Source: a virus. From it: a stretch of 26,794 nucleotides of DNA. Of this stretch, positions 5,895 through 13,814 are shown one piece after another; position 1 is the stretch's first letter; every line of letters begins with the position of its first letter. Location of the stretch: positions 1 through 26,794 of IMG/VR virus record IMGVR_UViG_3300003322_000052, one strand, 5' to 3'. The notes under the pieces are model-generated. The model had not been told where the DNA came from. It was given only the letters and a program-made list of their open reading frames with translations, and ran no database searches. A program made the translations under genes and the position numbers.

Positions 5895-6353
5895 ATGGCA
5901 AAGTCAAGTAAGGATAAAGGCAAATCTAAGGTTGGTAGACCTTCCAAGTACCTCCCCCGGTACGATAAAGAGGTCTACCGCCTGTGCCTTTTAGGTGCAA
6001 CCAACGATCAGATCGCTGATTTCTTCGAGGTCAACGTAGACAGCATTCACCAGTGGAAAAAGGATCATCCGTCATTTTCCGATGCTATAAAAGCAGGAAA
6101 GACACAGGCGGACGCTTTAGTAGGTACGAAGTTGTTCGAGAGAGCCACTGGATACAGTCACAAGGCTGAAAAGGTTTTCTTGGACAGAAACGGCAAGATA
6201 GTAACACACGAATACATCGAACACTACCCTCCAGACCCTACGTCTATGATTTTCTGGTTGAAGAACCGAAATCCTGAAATGTGGAAAGACAAGCAAGAGG
6301 TAGACGTAAACAAGACAATAACGGTGCGAGTGGCAGGCGAAGAGGAGGAGTAG
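5895..6353 (+). CDS. terS: Terminase small subunit (DNA recognition)
   Basis: A 152-aa protein with a basic, flexible N-terminus (KDKGKSKVGRPSKY) and a helix-turn-helix (ATNDQIADFFEVNVDSIHQW, 35-54) followed by KAGKTQADALVGTKLFERATGY and PDPTSMIFWLKNRNPEMW. The last two blocks are typical of phage terminase small subunits, which bind pac/cos DNA and hand it to the large subunit. It is preceded by a short CA-type leader (ACTGCACTC) rather than a Shine-Dalgarno. The large subunit gene is 680 nt away, beyond an RNA-rich spacer and a small gene. Confidence 0.87.
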   Translation: MAKSSKDKGKSKVGRPSKYLPRYDKEVYRLCLLGATNDQIADFFEVNVDSIHQWKKDHPSFSDAIKAGKTQADALVGTKLFERATGYSHKAEKVFLDRNGKIVTHEYIEHYPPDPTSMIFWLKNRNPEMWKDKQEVDVNKTITVRVAGEEEE

Positions 6354-6506
6354 CGCCGAAAGATGATAATACCGAATAGGGATAATATTGAAACTGCTGG
6401 CTTCGGCCAGCTACCCTGGGTATAAAAGACAACCGTAAGAGGACGGCGGGCGCCCTGAGAACCGTGTTAACAAAAGGGCAGAATACTGTTTCAACAGTAT
6501 TCTTTT
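6354..6506 (+). ncRNA. Structured non-coding segment between the terminase genes
   Basis: No gene fits here, but the sequence is dense with hairpins: GCTGGC-TTCG-GCCAGC (6396-6411, a UUCG tetraloop stem), CCGT-loop-ACGG (6433-6446), GCCCT (6452-6456) with AGGGC (6475-6479), and a 9-bp stem GAATACTGT/ACAGTATTC (6481-6502). It ends immediately before the tRNA-like gene. It may be a small RNA, a cis-regulatory leader or a tRNA-processing context. I cannot assign an RNA family. Confidence 0.4.
6480..6506 (+). terminator. Hairpin with T-tail upstream of the tRNA-like gene
   Basis: GAATACTGT (6481-6489), loop TTCA, ACAGTATTC (6494-6502), then TTTT, with an outer A-T pair. The perfect 9-10 bp stem is AT-rich and the U-tract is short, so it could be a weak terminator or a processing signal rather than a full terminator. 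Confidence 0.45.
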
Positions 6507-6639
6507 GATCAGGTGGCGAAATGCTTTAGGCAACGGTAGACGCACCCATTTTGGGGATGGGCGGGAGTGAATAAAACTTGCAGTGATAAATAGCTCGTAA
6601 GGAATAGCCCAGTTGCAGGTTCGAATCCTGCCCTGATCA
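6507..6639 (+). tRNA. tRNA-Pro(UGG)-like gene with enlarged D-loop and variable region
   Basis: The acceptor stem GATCAGG (6507-6513) pairs perfectly with CCTGATC (6632-6638), with discriminator A6639. T-arm: GCAGG-TTCGAAT-CCTGC (6615-6631), fully canonical. Anticodon arm: CCCAT-TTTGGGG-ATGGG (6545-6561), with U33, anticodon UGG (6552-6554) and G37, as in proline tRNAs. D-stem: GCG/CGC (6516-6518 with 6541-6543), but the D-loop is 22 nt. The region between anticodon and T arms (6562-6614) is 53 nt, giving 133 nt in total instead of about 75. CCA is not encoded (CTA follows the discriminator). It could be an interrupted tRNA, a degenerate tRNA or a tRNA-mimic RNA. Confidence 0.55.
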
Positions 6640-6673
6640 CTAACCGGGGGACAGCGAAAGATACTGAACATCA

Positions 6674-6901
6674 ATGGTTATGAAAAAACTCGTATTAGTA
6701 GAATTCATCGCTAAAAGTAACGAATCAGAATGGTATGGTTATCGATTGGTAGTTGTCAATACTGACGAAAACGTTCAGTCAATGACTGAGCAATCGTTAA
6801 TGATGGAAGCAAATCGTATTTTCACAGCTAACTTTGTACGAGAGTATCCTGAAAGTAAATTACTTGCATCTGTTGCCCTTCCAACTTGGGGAGCGCTATA
6901 A
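6674..6901 (+). CDS. Hypothetical protein, 75 aa
   Basis: A small soluble protein (MVMKKLVLVEFIAKSN...) with alternating strand-like segments (KLVLVEFIA, YGYRLVVVN) followed by a helix (SLMMEANRIFTANFVREY), a possible alpha/beta mini-domain. An in-frame ATG at 6680 is an alternative start. It lies between the tRNA-like gene and a strong terminator. No family recognised. Confidence 0.55.
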   Translation: MVMKKLVLVEFIAKSNESEWYGYRLVVVNTDENVQSMTEQSLMMEANRIFTANFVREYPESKLLASVALPTWGAL

Positions 6902-6979
6902 AAAGATAATTGGGCGGAAACGTTCTATAAAAACTGGGAAACTGGTTTTGGTTTGGGTTTTTGAAAGTGATCCGTTCTC

Positions 6980-7012
6980 GCCTCCTGACTGCCCACAGGA
7001 GGCTCTTTTTTT
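6980..7012 (+). terminator. Strong Rho-independent terminator before terL
   Basis: GCCTCCTG (6980-6987) pairs perfectly with CAGGAGGC (6996-7003) around an 8-nt loop, followed by TCTTTTTTT (7004-7012). The large terminase gene starts 19 nt downstream, so its transcript must come from read-through or from a promoter I cannot identify. Confidence 0.82.
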
Positions 7013-7030
7013 AACACACATCACACACTC

Positions 7031-8476
7031 ATGGAGGTTATTTGGCCTAAATGGGACAAGATAATCAATAGGAGGTTTGTCCCCCTCGTAAAGAACAAAG
7101 ACAGATACCTGATTTGCTGGGGCGGCAGGGGATCGTCAAAGTCTGACTTCATAGCGAAAAAGCTCATATTCCGCTGCCTGAGCGAACCTTACTTCAGGTA
7201 TCTACTCGTCCGTAAGAACTACAATACCGTAAAGAACTCGCAATTCCAGACTATAAAGGATATCATTGAAGATTTAGGGCTATCAAAACTATTCACCTTC
7301 AATATGACAACTTTCGAGATAAAGTGCATTAACGGAAACAAATTCATAGCCGTAGGATGCGACGACCCAAAAAAGATCAAATCTACAAAAGACCCGTCAG
7401 GCGCTTGGTACGAAGAGGATATAATTGACGAAGACGATTGGATAACTATAACGACCTCGATCCGTACGTCAAAAGCCACTTACCTACAAGAGGTATTCAC
7501 TATAAACCCAGAGGTAGAGGGTAATTACGAAGAGAATTGGTTTTGGAAGCGCTTTTTCGAAGGCCGCGTCGACAAGAGTTTCAATTCAGTTATATACATT
7601 GAGATAGACGGGCAGCAAATTCCGCTGACGTACACTTGCCATCACTCCACGTATCACGACAATCGTTGGTTGCCGGACGAGTTCAAAGCCTTCCTGGAAG
7701 ACATGAAGCGAACAAATCCGTACTATTACACAATATATACTCTCGGCGAATGGGGTAACAAGCAAACCGGCGGCAGGGCCTATAAGTCTTTCGATAGGAT
7801 AAGACACGTAGCTAACGTATCGTACAACCCTGACGAAGTATTGCATCTTTCTTTCGACTTCAACGTAAAACCGTACCTAACACTTACCGTGTGGCAGGTG
7901 TACGTAAACGAAGCCACAGGACGTAAAAAGGCTATTCAGATTGATGAGATACTCGGATTCGAACCGAATAACCGTACAGAGGCTGTTTGCAGGCTATTTA
8001 CCGAAAAGTATCCGTATCACAGGGGCGGAGTGTTTATATACGGCGATCCGTCAGGTCGGAAGGAAGACACCAGGAATGAAAAAGGTCATAACGACTTCCG
8101 GATAATCGTAAAGGCGTTATCAAGGTACAACCCCAGAACGAAAATCGCAGACTCAGCCCCGCCAGTAGTTCAACGTATCAACTGGATAAACGCTATAATG
8201 GCGGCTAACGAAGGTAGTATCGAGATATGGATAAACGAGAATTGTAAATACACAATACTCGACTATACGCAGGGTAAGGAGAAAGCCGACGGAACCAAGT
8301 TCAAGGAGACATTCAAAGACGATACCGGCGTACAATGCGAACGGTATCATCATATATCGGACGCCAACGATTATTTCTTAACTAAAATTTTTCGAGACGA
8401 TTTTAATAAGTACCTTCGAGGCAATAAGGAACGCGAATATATGGCCGGAGAAAGGCAAAATAGCTTCCAGTACTAA
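7031..8476 (+). CDS. terL: Terminase large subunit (packaging ATPase/nuclease)
   Basis: A 481-aa protein, normal for the family. Residues 31-38 (GGRGSSKS) form the Walker A motif and WYEED (126-130) the Walker B and catalytic glutamate region. The nuclease half has acidic residues D276 in LSFDFN and D339 in YGDPSGRKEDT, typical of the RNase H-like headful/cos nuclease. It drives ATP-powered DNA packaging at the portal and cuts the concatemer. The start follows a CA-rich leader (CACATCACACACTC) with no Shine-Dalgarno. Confidence 0.93.
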   Translation: MEVIWPKWDKIINRRFVPLVKNKDRYLICWGGRGSSKSDFIAKKLIFRCLSEPYFRYLLVRKNYNTVKNSQFQTIKDIIEDLGLSKLFTFNMTTFEIKCINGNKFIAVGCDDPKKIKSTKDPSGAWYEEDIIDEDDWITITTSIRTSKATYLQEVFTINPEVEGNYEENWFWKRFFEGRVDKSFNSVIYIEIDGQQIPLTYTCHHSTYHDNRWLPDEFKAFLEDMKRTNPYYYTIYTLGEWGNKQTGGRAYKSFDRIRHVANVSYNPDEVLHLSFDFNVKPYLTLTVWQVYVNEATGRKKAIQIDEILGFEPNNRTEAVCRLFTEKYPYHRGGVFIYGDPSGRKEDTRNEKGHNDFRIIVKALSRYNPRTKIADSAPPVVQRINWINAIMAANEGSIEIWINENCKYTILDYTQGKEKADGTKFKETFKDDTGVQCERYHHISDANDYFLTKIFRDDFNKYLRGNKEREYMAGERQNSFQY

Positions 8477-8487
8477 CACATCAGCAC

Positions 8488-8985
8488 ATGGCTTACCTGA
8501 TAAAAGACGATTACACTCGGTTGATAGCGTTAGACCATCTTACCGAGATTCTCAACCAAGCCGCTATGACTTCGGCTTTCTCTTCAGATCAAATATTGCT
8601 CAACGCTCAGAATATGGCTGTTGCTGAAGTGAAACGCTATTTGAATAAGCTATTCGAAATCGACGCTGAACTCGCAAAGACCAACTCAGACCCCGCCAGG
8701 AACGAGAATATAGTACGTTGTATAATCGTTATCGCTCTGTACAATCTCCACTTCACAGTAAATCCCAGGGATATACCTGAGATTCGCGAAAAAGACTACA
8801 AAATGTGTCGTGAAGATTTAAGCGCCTGCCGGGATGGTATACTTGATTTCGGTCTGGCAGCGAAGCCTTCAGACGAAACGGACGGAATGGATCGCACTGA
8901 CATAAAATCGGCGCGTAAATTCATTTCTAAACCGTTCTCTGATCCTCTCGTCACATCGTCAGACAATAACCCGTACGGAGCATGA
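8488..8985 (+). CDS. Mu gp36-like (DUF1320) head-tail connector protein
   Basis: A 165-aa protein beginning YLIKDDYTRLI, followed by helices that include AQNMAVAEVKRYLNKLFEID and RCIIVIALYNLHFTVNPRDIP. The pattern of a helical connector protein with DR/NPR turns matches the Mu gp36/DUF1320 family of head-tail adaptors. The Gly/Asp-rich C-terminus is probably disordered. It usually lies after the capsid gene; here it precedes the portal gene, which starts at an ATGA overlap. Confidence 0.75.
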   Translation: MAYLIKDDYTRLIALDHLTEILNQAAMTSAFSSDQILLNAQNMAVAEVKRYLNKLFEIDAELAKTNSDPARNENIVRCIIVIALYNLHFTVNPRDIPEIREKDYKMCREDLSACRDGILDFGLAAKPSDETDGMDRTDIKSARKFISKPFSDPLVTSSDNNPYGA

Positions 8986-10274
8986 AAGGGCAAACTAAGG
9001 CTAAACCGAAAAACGTAGCAGTACAGAAGCTCCGTAGCGCTGCTGACTACATAGCGCAAAGGCAGAAGTTTCGAATGCAAGAGGACTTGCTTAAACTTCG
9101 TATAGCGATCGAAAGCGCTGAAAATCTCGTTTTGTTTGACAGAGAACAATTACACCGCATCTATCGCGAGGTGTATAAAGACCCTCATTTCCAATCTCAG
9201 TGGGGAACTCGCAAGCTCAAAACCATCGAAAAGGAGTTTTCTATAGTCAATCAGTCCGGAGAACCGAACGACGAATTAACTGATATTTGCCAATCGCAGT
9301 GGTTCGCTGATCTAATCGACGAGATACTCGAATCAAAGGTATGGGGATTTCGCCTCATAGAGTTCGGGATAGTGGATAAGGCTAATAAAAAGTTGCTTCC
9401 GTATCGGGCAGCTAACGGCAGGGTATATCCTCCTGTTAATCCTATCGACCCTGATTACGTGAAGCCAGAATGGGGGTTCGTAGGTAAAGACCCGTCAGAC
9501 ACACAAGGTATGCCGTTCGAGGGCGGGCCTATGGACGATCAATTGTTATTCGTAGGTAAACGACACGATTTCGGGTTACTTTTGCCTGCTACAAAATACA
9601 TTTTGTTCAAAAACAATTGTATTGAAAACTGGTCAGAATGGGCGGAGATATTTGGTATGGACGTTCGAATAGGCAAAACTGACGCTGAAGGCGACGCCAA
9701 AAACAAATTCTTTAAGACTCTCGAAAAAATCGGGGCCAGTGGATACGGTGTTATAGACAAAGAGGACGAAATAATGTTCGCTGGGACGTCCAGGACAGAC
9801 GCATATAAGGTTTATGAAGCGCTTATGGATACTGTCGACAAGAACGTATCCAAATTGGTATTCGGCCAGGACGTTATTTCAAATAACACTGGTCACGTTA
9901 TAGGCAAGGTAGGCGAGAACGTTTCGAATCTATACGGCGATTCAGACGCCAAGTTCGTAAGTCGGATTATAAACGACGAAGTTCTTCCAAGACTCACAAA
10001 ATTCGGATTGGCAAACTTCAACGGATTCAAGTTCAAGTGGGACAACACTGAGAAATTGACGTTGAAGGATAACGCTGACGTGGATTACAAGATAAGCCAA
10101 ATGGGTTGGAGGCCTACACAACAGTATTTGGAAGACAAGTACGGCGTAATGCTCGAAGAGGCTCCGCAGCCTGTAGCGCCTGCCGGTAAAGGGCAGAATC
10201 AAAATCCGAATCCGAATCCGAAAGCCTTACGAAATCAAGCCTTAAAAGAGTTGTATGCTGGTTCAATGGAGTAA
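8982..10274 (+). CDS. Portal protein (DUF935, Mu gp29-like)
   Basis: A 430-aa protein. DEILESKVWGFRLIEFG (about 112-128), an LLPATKYILFK segment and the C-terminal half (KLVFGQDVISNNTG, then VSNLYGDSDAKFVSRIINDEVLP) match the DUF935 portal family of Mu-like phages. Portals form the dodecameric ring through which the terminase threads DNA. The C-terminus is a low-complexity run (PNPNPNPK), probably disordered. The MuF gene starts inside its end (20-nt overlap). Confidence 0.88.
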   Translation: MKGQTKAKPKNVAVQKLRSAADYIAQRQKFRMQEDLLKLRIAIESAENLVLFDREQLHRIYREVYKDPHFQSQWGTRKLKTIEKEFSIVNQSGEPNDELTDICQSQWFADLIDEILESKVWGFRLIEFGIVDKANKKLLPYRAANGRVYPPVNPIDPDYVKPEWGFVGKDPSDTQGMPFEGGPMDDQLLFVGKRHDFGLLLPATKYILFKNNCIENWSEWAEIFGMDVRIGKTDAEGDAKNKFFKTLEKIGASGYGVIDKEDEIMFAGTSRTDAYKVYEALMDTVDKNVSKLVFGQDVISNNTGHVIGKVGENVSNLYGDSDAKFVSRIINDEVLPRLTKFGLANFNGFKFKWDNTEKLTLKDNADVDYKISQMGWRPTQQYLEDKYGVMLEEAPQPVAPAGKGQNQNPNPNPKALRNQALKELYAGSME

Positions 10275-11082
10275 ACAACCTGGAAACTCCGCGTCTGACG
10301 AGCCGGACGAACCTCCATTCGGCGAAGAATGGGAGGACAACTATTTGGAGCGGGTCTATTCAGGTGACATAACCAAAGACAATCTCGACTTACGTTATCA
10401 CGAAATGACAGGTGAGTACTTGTCGCGCGGAGCGTATCGAGGATTCAAAGGTCGCCCAGAGTATTTCACCGAAGGCACTATCAATTACGACACTATAAAG
10501 AGCATTCAGCGGAATATATTCCAATTCTCAGCAGCCAAGCAGTATCAGCAGGTTACTACAATGTCTGAGTTTATTTACGAACAAGGAATAAAAAATAGCT
10601 TTTCAGACTTCAAAAAAGTAGCCTCTAAGGTGTTCGAAATCTACAACAAGAACTACTTAAAGGCAGAGTTCGTTACTGCCGTAGGTCAGGCTCAGAGCGC
10701 TCGCGATTGGAATTATTTTCAAGAGAACTCGAAAGAATTTCCCTATCTTCGTTACCATACTCAGTTGGATGATCGGGTACGAGACGAACACGCAGCGCTT
10801 GAAGGTATAGTCCGCAGGGTTGATGACGCGTTTTGGAAACACTACGGGCCTAAAAACGGTTGGCGATGCCGCTGTTTTTTAACAGCTCACGAAACAGGCC
10901 GGAGCACTGACTTGACGAAAAAAGAGATACCGGAATTTGGTTCGCCTGGGTTCCCTGAGATATTTGATATGAACCCGGGAATTGATCGACTGGTGTTCGA
11001 CCCGAATAAACACCCTTATTTCTTCGTGGATAAGGGCGACGAGAAACTGAAGGAAAACAATTTTAACTTACCTATCCCATGA
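10255..11082 (+). CDS. MuF-domain minor head protein (Mu gp30-like)
   Basis: A 275-aa protein whose C-terminal two thirds hold the Phage_Mu_F domain: TAVGQAQSARDW (141-152), RDEHAALEG (176-184), DDAFWKHYGPKNGWRCRC (190-207). The HAAL...V, FW and NGWxCRC signatures are diagnostic. MuF proteins sit inside the head near the portal and aid DNA ejection or early head assembly. There is no extra C-terminal toxin domain, unlike some MuF proteins. The stop overlaps the next gene (ATGA). Confidence 0.88.
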   Translation: MLVQWSKQPGNSASDEPDEPPFGEEWEDNYLERVYSGDITKDNLDLRYHEMTGEYLSRGAYRGFKGRPEYFTEGTINYDTIKSIQRNIFQFSAAKQYQQVTTMSEFIYEQGIKNSFSDFKKVASKVFEIYNKNYLKAEFVTAVGQAQSARDWNYFQENSKEFPYLRYHTQLDDRVRDEHAALEGIVRRVDDAFWKHYGPKNGWRCRCFLTAHETGRSTDLTKKEIPEFGSPGFPEIFDMNPGIDRLVFDPNKHPYFFVDKGDEKLKENNFNLPIP

Positions 11083-11285
11083 AAGAAAAATTAGAACTCG
11101 CGGCCACTGTAATATCAGTCGAGCCAGCAATAACAAGAAAAAACGGAGAACACGTAGATTACGAACGAATAGAGCTCGCCACTTCGATAGGCGGCGAAAT
11201 ATCCGGATACTGTGTTTTGAACAGCTTTGTACCTGGGACTTTCAAGATCGGAGATAAATTCGATCTCGTAAGACAAGACCTATAA
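11079..11285 (+). CDS. Hypothetical protein, 68 aa
   Basis: Starts with ATGA overlap on MuF. The protein is short and probably all-beta (LAATVISVEPAI, ERIELATSIGGEISGYCVLN, FKIGDKFDLV), resembling a small OB- or barrel-like accessory fold. It may be a small head-associated protein. A structured non-coding block follows it. No family recognised. Confidence 0.65.
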   Translation: MKEKLELAATVISVEPAITRKNGEHVDYERIELATSIGGEISGYCVLNSFVPGTFKIGDKFDLVRQDL

Positions 11286-11526
11286 AGAGAGGGTTGGATA
11301 GGATGATAACGTGACCGAGTAGGTCGGTTCCGAGCGCTTTTCGATCCAAAGACCATAACGTGACTCTCTCGCCCATTGGGTTTATTTTCACGTATAAACG
11401 CAGTTTACTGATTTTGCTGCGGAGGTATAGGAGGAAACACCCGCCTGTCCACGACGCTAAAGGCGTCGATATTCATCGGGTAATCGAAAGGAAACACTAC
11501 GCGCGGGTTAATCCCGCTTTATTTTT
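11286..11526 (+). ncRNA. Structured non-coding block in the head operon
   Basis: These 241 nt hold no convincing ORF. They have nested inverted repeats: AGAGAG (11286-11291)/CTCTCT (11364-11369), GGAT (11296-11299)/ATCC (11344-11347) and an internal hairpin ACCGA/TCGGT (11314-11328). Separate stems follow: CGCAG/CTGCG (11399-11421) and CGACGC/GCGTCG (11452-11468). A 10-nt direct repeat ATAACGTGAC occurs at 11306-11315 and 11355-11364. It may be a small RNA, a riboregulator or an RNase processing site. I recognise no RNA family. Confidence 0.45.
11503..11526 (+). terminator. Terminator-like hairpin abutting the next start codon
   Basis: GCGGG (11503-11507), loop TTAAT, CCCGC (11513-11517), then TTTATTTTT (11518-11526), directly followed by ATG at 11527. 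The form is that of an intrinsic terminator, but it occupies the leader of the next gene, so it may instead modulate read-through or ribosome access. Confidence 0.6.
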
Positions 11527-11925
11527 ATGAACAAACTGAGACTACAACGTAAGCTACAACAATTCCAGAACAGGAAATTGTCGATAATGCGGGCGATTGC
11601 GAATAATTCGGTTAATTTCTTCAAGATTCAAACGTTCAATGCTCAGGGGTGGATCGATCACGGAATAGAAAGGTGGCCTGAAAGAAAAAGCAAGAAGGAT
11701 GACGCGGGCAGGAAAATACTCGTCAAAACAGGAACTGGACGGCAATCTATACACGTGTTCAGTGTATCGATAGAAAAAGCCGTTATTAAGGTTGAAGCTG
11801 AGTACATGAGATACCACAACGAAGGAACGAATAAGCTCCCGAAACGTAAATTTATGGGAGAATCTGCTACCTTAGATCGTCAAAACATCTTTATTATTCG
11901 TCAAAAATTGCGCGGGTTGTTATGA
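11527..11925 (+). CDS. Phage virion morphogenesis / tail completion protein (Mu gpG, P2 gpS-like)
   Basis: A 132-aa protein: an N-terminal helical, basic region, a central WPERKSKKDDAGRKILVKTG, RQSIHVFSV, and a C-terminal EYMRYHNEGTNKLPKRKFMG. The 'Y..yHn.Gt...pkRkFmG' signature is typical of the phage virion morphogenesis family, which caps the tail or joins it to the head. It has no leader of its own beyond the terminator-like hairpin. The stop overlaps the next ATG (ATGA). Confidence 0.78.
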   Translation: MNKLRLQRKLQQFQNRKLSIMRAIANNSVNFFKIQTFNAQGWIDHGIERWPERKSKKDDAGRKILVKTGTGRQSIHVFSVSIEKAVIKVEAEYMRYHNEGTNKLPKRKFMGESATLDRQNIFIIRQKLRGLL

Positions 11926-12461
11926 AAGAGCTTTTCGAGTTCATTAAAGGCAAAATACTGGCAGGCGTCCCCCAGGTGAAAACGGTAAGGATGTACAACA
12001 ACCAGATTTCGCAGATGAACACTTCGCGAAAGGAAAAGCCTATGGCGTTCCCGGCTGTTCTGGTTGAATTTATCACCGAAGAAGTACAAAACTTCAGCCT
12101 GGGGATAAAGAACGTCAGATTAACCGTCAGATTCAGATTCGCCATAGAAGGATATACGTTCGAACGGTTACAAAATCTCGATTTTCAAGACGATTTCGAC
12201 GGAGTGATACAAAGCCTGAGAGGAAACGAAACCGATCCGGTTCAATTCTCAACTATGCAGGAACAGGTAAATGAGTTGGACGAAGATTTTGACAACGTTC
12301 AGCAACCTTATATCGATTATAGCACTATCTTTCGAAAGAAATCGGCTTACGCCCGCAGGCACGACACGATAATAACGGGCGTAAATGTCAAGATATCGTT
12401 GTTCGATCCCAATGTCGATACTGGCATATTTGACAAGAGTTTCGGCGTAGAATTTGAATAA
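11922..12461 (+). CDS. Probable tail terminator/neck protein, 179 aa (Mu gp37-like position)
   Basis: A soluble alpha/beta protein with FPAVLVEFITEEVQNFSLGIKN and VRLTVRFRFAIEGYTF at about 43-85, then acidic loops and ITGVNVKISLFDPN near the end. The pattern of paired long strands with an N-terminal helix (IKGKILAGVPQVKTVRMY) resembles tail terminator/gp37-like proteins. Position between tail-completion and baseplate genes agrees. No diagnostic motif, so the call is by shape and context. Confidence 0.55.
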   Translation: MKELFEFIKGKILAGVPQVKTVRMYNNQISQMNTSRKEKPMAFPAVLVEFITEEVQNFSLGIKNVRLTVRFRFAIEGYTFERLQNLDFQDDFDGVIQSLRGNETDPVQFSTMQEQVNELDEDFDNVQQPYIDYSTIFRKKSAYARRHDTIITGVNVKISLFDPNVDTGIFDKSFGVEFE

Positions 12462-12462
12462 A

Positions 12463-13332
12463 ATGGCAAGAAGCGTAGACGAAATCAAAACAGACCTCAA
12501 AACAAAAGTAAGGACGTATCCGAGCCTTAACGCTTTTAAATTTCCTGAGGATGGCGGAAGTAAGGTTAGTGTTTTCAACCTTATGATTGACGTCGTTTCT
12601 TTGAGTATTTATGTTTTTGAAGTTCTGTTAGATCAACTCAAAGCGGACATCCAGGCTATAGCTGACAAGGCTCCGTCCGGAAATAACAAGTGGATTCAGG
12701 CTCAGATGTTCAAGTTTCAATACGGCGATGTAATTCAGTTGGTAGATTTCGTTCCAACGTACGCAGTCGTAGACGAAACCAAGCGAATCATAACTCAATG
12801 TGCCGTTAAAGATTTTGGAAACGGTATCGTAGCCATCAAAATAGCGAAAGGCGCTACGCCTCCATTCTCGCCGCTTACCAACACAGAATTAAATGCGGTT
12901 AAAGACTACTACTACGGGACTTCATTTACCCAGGGAATAGGTTTCTCAGGTGTTAAAGCGACATTCATAACATTGAATCCGGATAGATTGTACGTATCTG
13001 CCAATATTTATTTTCTTGGGCAATACATACAAACAGACGTAAAAACCAACGTCATAGTTGCTATAAACAATTTCCTGGCTTCTTTTTCTGGCGACGCGTT
13101 TAACGGAAGAATATTCATGATTCGATTGATCGACGCAATACAAGCTGTTCCTGGCGTATCGAGAGTAGAGCTATTGGACGTTAAAGTTCGCGCGGCTACT
13201 GTTTTATTCGGCTCCGCTTCATCCGTACCAATTCAAGGATTCGCGGATACCGTCGCAGGACACGTTATATCTGAGGACGACACTGGCCACACTTTGGACG
13301 ATTCATTAACAATGATTGAGGAAGTTCCATGA
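12463..13332 (+). CDS. Baseplate J-like wedge protein (Mu gp47/P2 gpJ-like)
   Basis: A 289-aa protein from ATG 12463, one nt after the upstream stop; the upstream TTG 12454 is rejected. The C-terminal domain has features of baseplate J proteins: DRLYVSANIYF, DVKTNVIVAINNFLASF, FNGRIFMIRLIDAIQAVPGVSRVELLDVK, where 'aI..F......FNG.i....l..aI..vpGV..v' is a family hallmark. The N-terminus is helical (KSVFNLMIDVVSLSIYVFEVLLDQL-like stretch at about 34-60). It would form the wedge around the hub. Its position before the capsid genes is unusual. The stop overlaps the next start (ATGA). Confidence 0.78.
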   Translation: MARSVDEIKTDLKTKVRTYPSLNAFKFPEDGGSKVSVFNLMIDVVSLSIYVFEVLLDQLKADIQAIADKAPSGNNKWIQAQMFKFQYGDVIQLVDFVPTYAVVDETKRIITQCAVKDFGNGIVAIKIAKGATPPFSPLTNTELNAVKDYYYGTSFTQGIGFSGVKATFITLNPDRLYVSANIYFLGQYIQTDVKTNVIVAINNFLASFSGDAFNGRIFMIRLIDAIQAVPGVSRVELLDVKVRAATVLFGSASSVPIQGFADTVAGHVISEDDTGHTLDDSLTMIEEVP

Positions 13333-13814
13333 TTTTTGACGTAGACTATAGCACCGAAGTAAAAAAGCTCTCGCCTCCTGAATTGAGATCGGGCAGCTTA
13401 ATGAGCTGGTTTGCGTCGCTCGTTAATCCGCTCCAAACACTTATAGATACAGTAGCGAAGCCTTTTGAGACAGACGTTAAAAAAAGAGCAAAGTTCAATG
13501 CACAAATAATGGTACTGGCGGCAGCTCTAAACAACATATTGGCAGTAACAGGTATCAGGGTAGTAACAAACCAATCGTTAGCGTACAATACGTTTGTGTT
13601 CAACGAATCTGAAGGAATCGACGTATATTCGTACAACGAAAGCGAAACTCAATCGCCTATATTTACATTTAACGAAGCTGAGCCCGTAGATGCGTACGAC
13701 TTTACTATACAAATTCCTTCAGGAATATACACGACTGAGGTAGGACGGAGAATACGGGCAGAGGTAACTACTTATAAACTGGCAGGGAAAAGTTTTAACA
13801 TAGTAACGTACTAA
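13329..13814 (+). CDS. Hypothetical baseplate-associated protein, 161 aa
   Basis: An N-terminal half (residues 1-75) rich in helices (LMSWFASLVNPLQTLIDTVAK, QIMVLAAALNNILAVTGI) and a C-terminal half of repeated strand motifs (NTFVFNESEGIDVYSYNESE, FTFNEAEPVDAYDF), where FNE/YNE recurs three times. It directly follows the baseplate J-like gene, where P2 and Mu carry gpI/gp48-like proteins that link wedge to fibre, so a similar linker role is inferred. No family signature seen. Confidence 0.6.
   Translation: MIFDVDYSTEVKKLSPPELRSGSLMSWFASLVNPLQTLIDTVAKPFETDVKKRAKFNAQIMVLAAALNNILAVTGIRVVTNQSLAYNTFVFNESEGIDVYSYNESETQSPIFTFNEAEPVDAYDFTIQIPSGIYTTEVGRRIRAEVTTYKLAGKSFNIVTY

Noticed and set aside
6562-6614. 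Group I or II intron in the tRNA-like gene
   Set aside because: At 53 nt it is far too short for any known self-splicing intron, and it is not in the anticodon loop where phage tRNA introns usually lie.
6354-6639. A tmRNA instead of a tRNA with an enlarged variable region
   Set aside because: The 5' acceptor partner starts at 6507, leaving only 133 nt. A real anticodon arm with UGG is present and no tag-peptide frame is visible.
6411-6674. Reverse-strand frame with a SDQGRIRTCN-like segment
   Set aside because: That peptide is the usual false translation of an antisense tRNA T-arm and acceptor (GGTTCGAATCC). The tRNA-like gene on the plus strand explains it.
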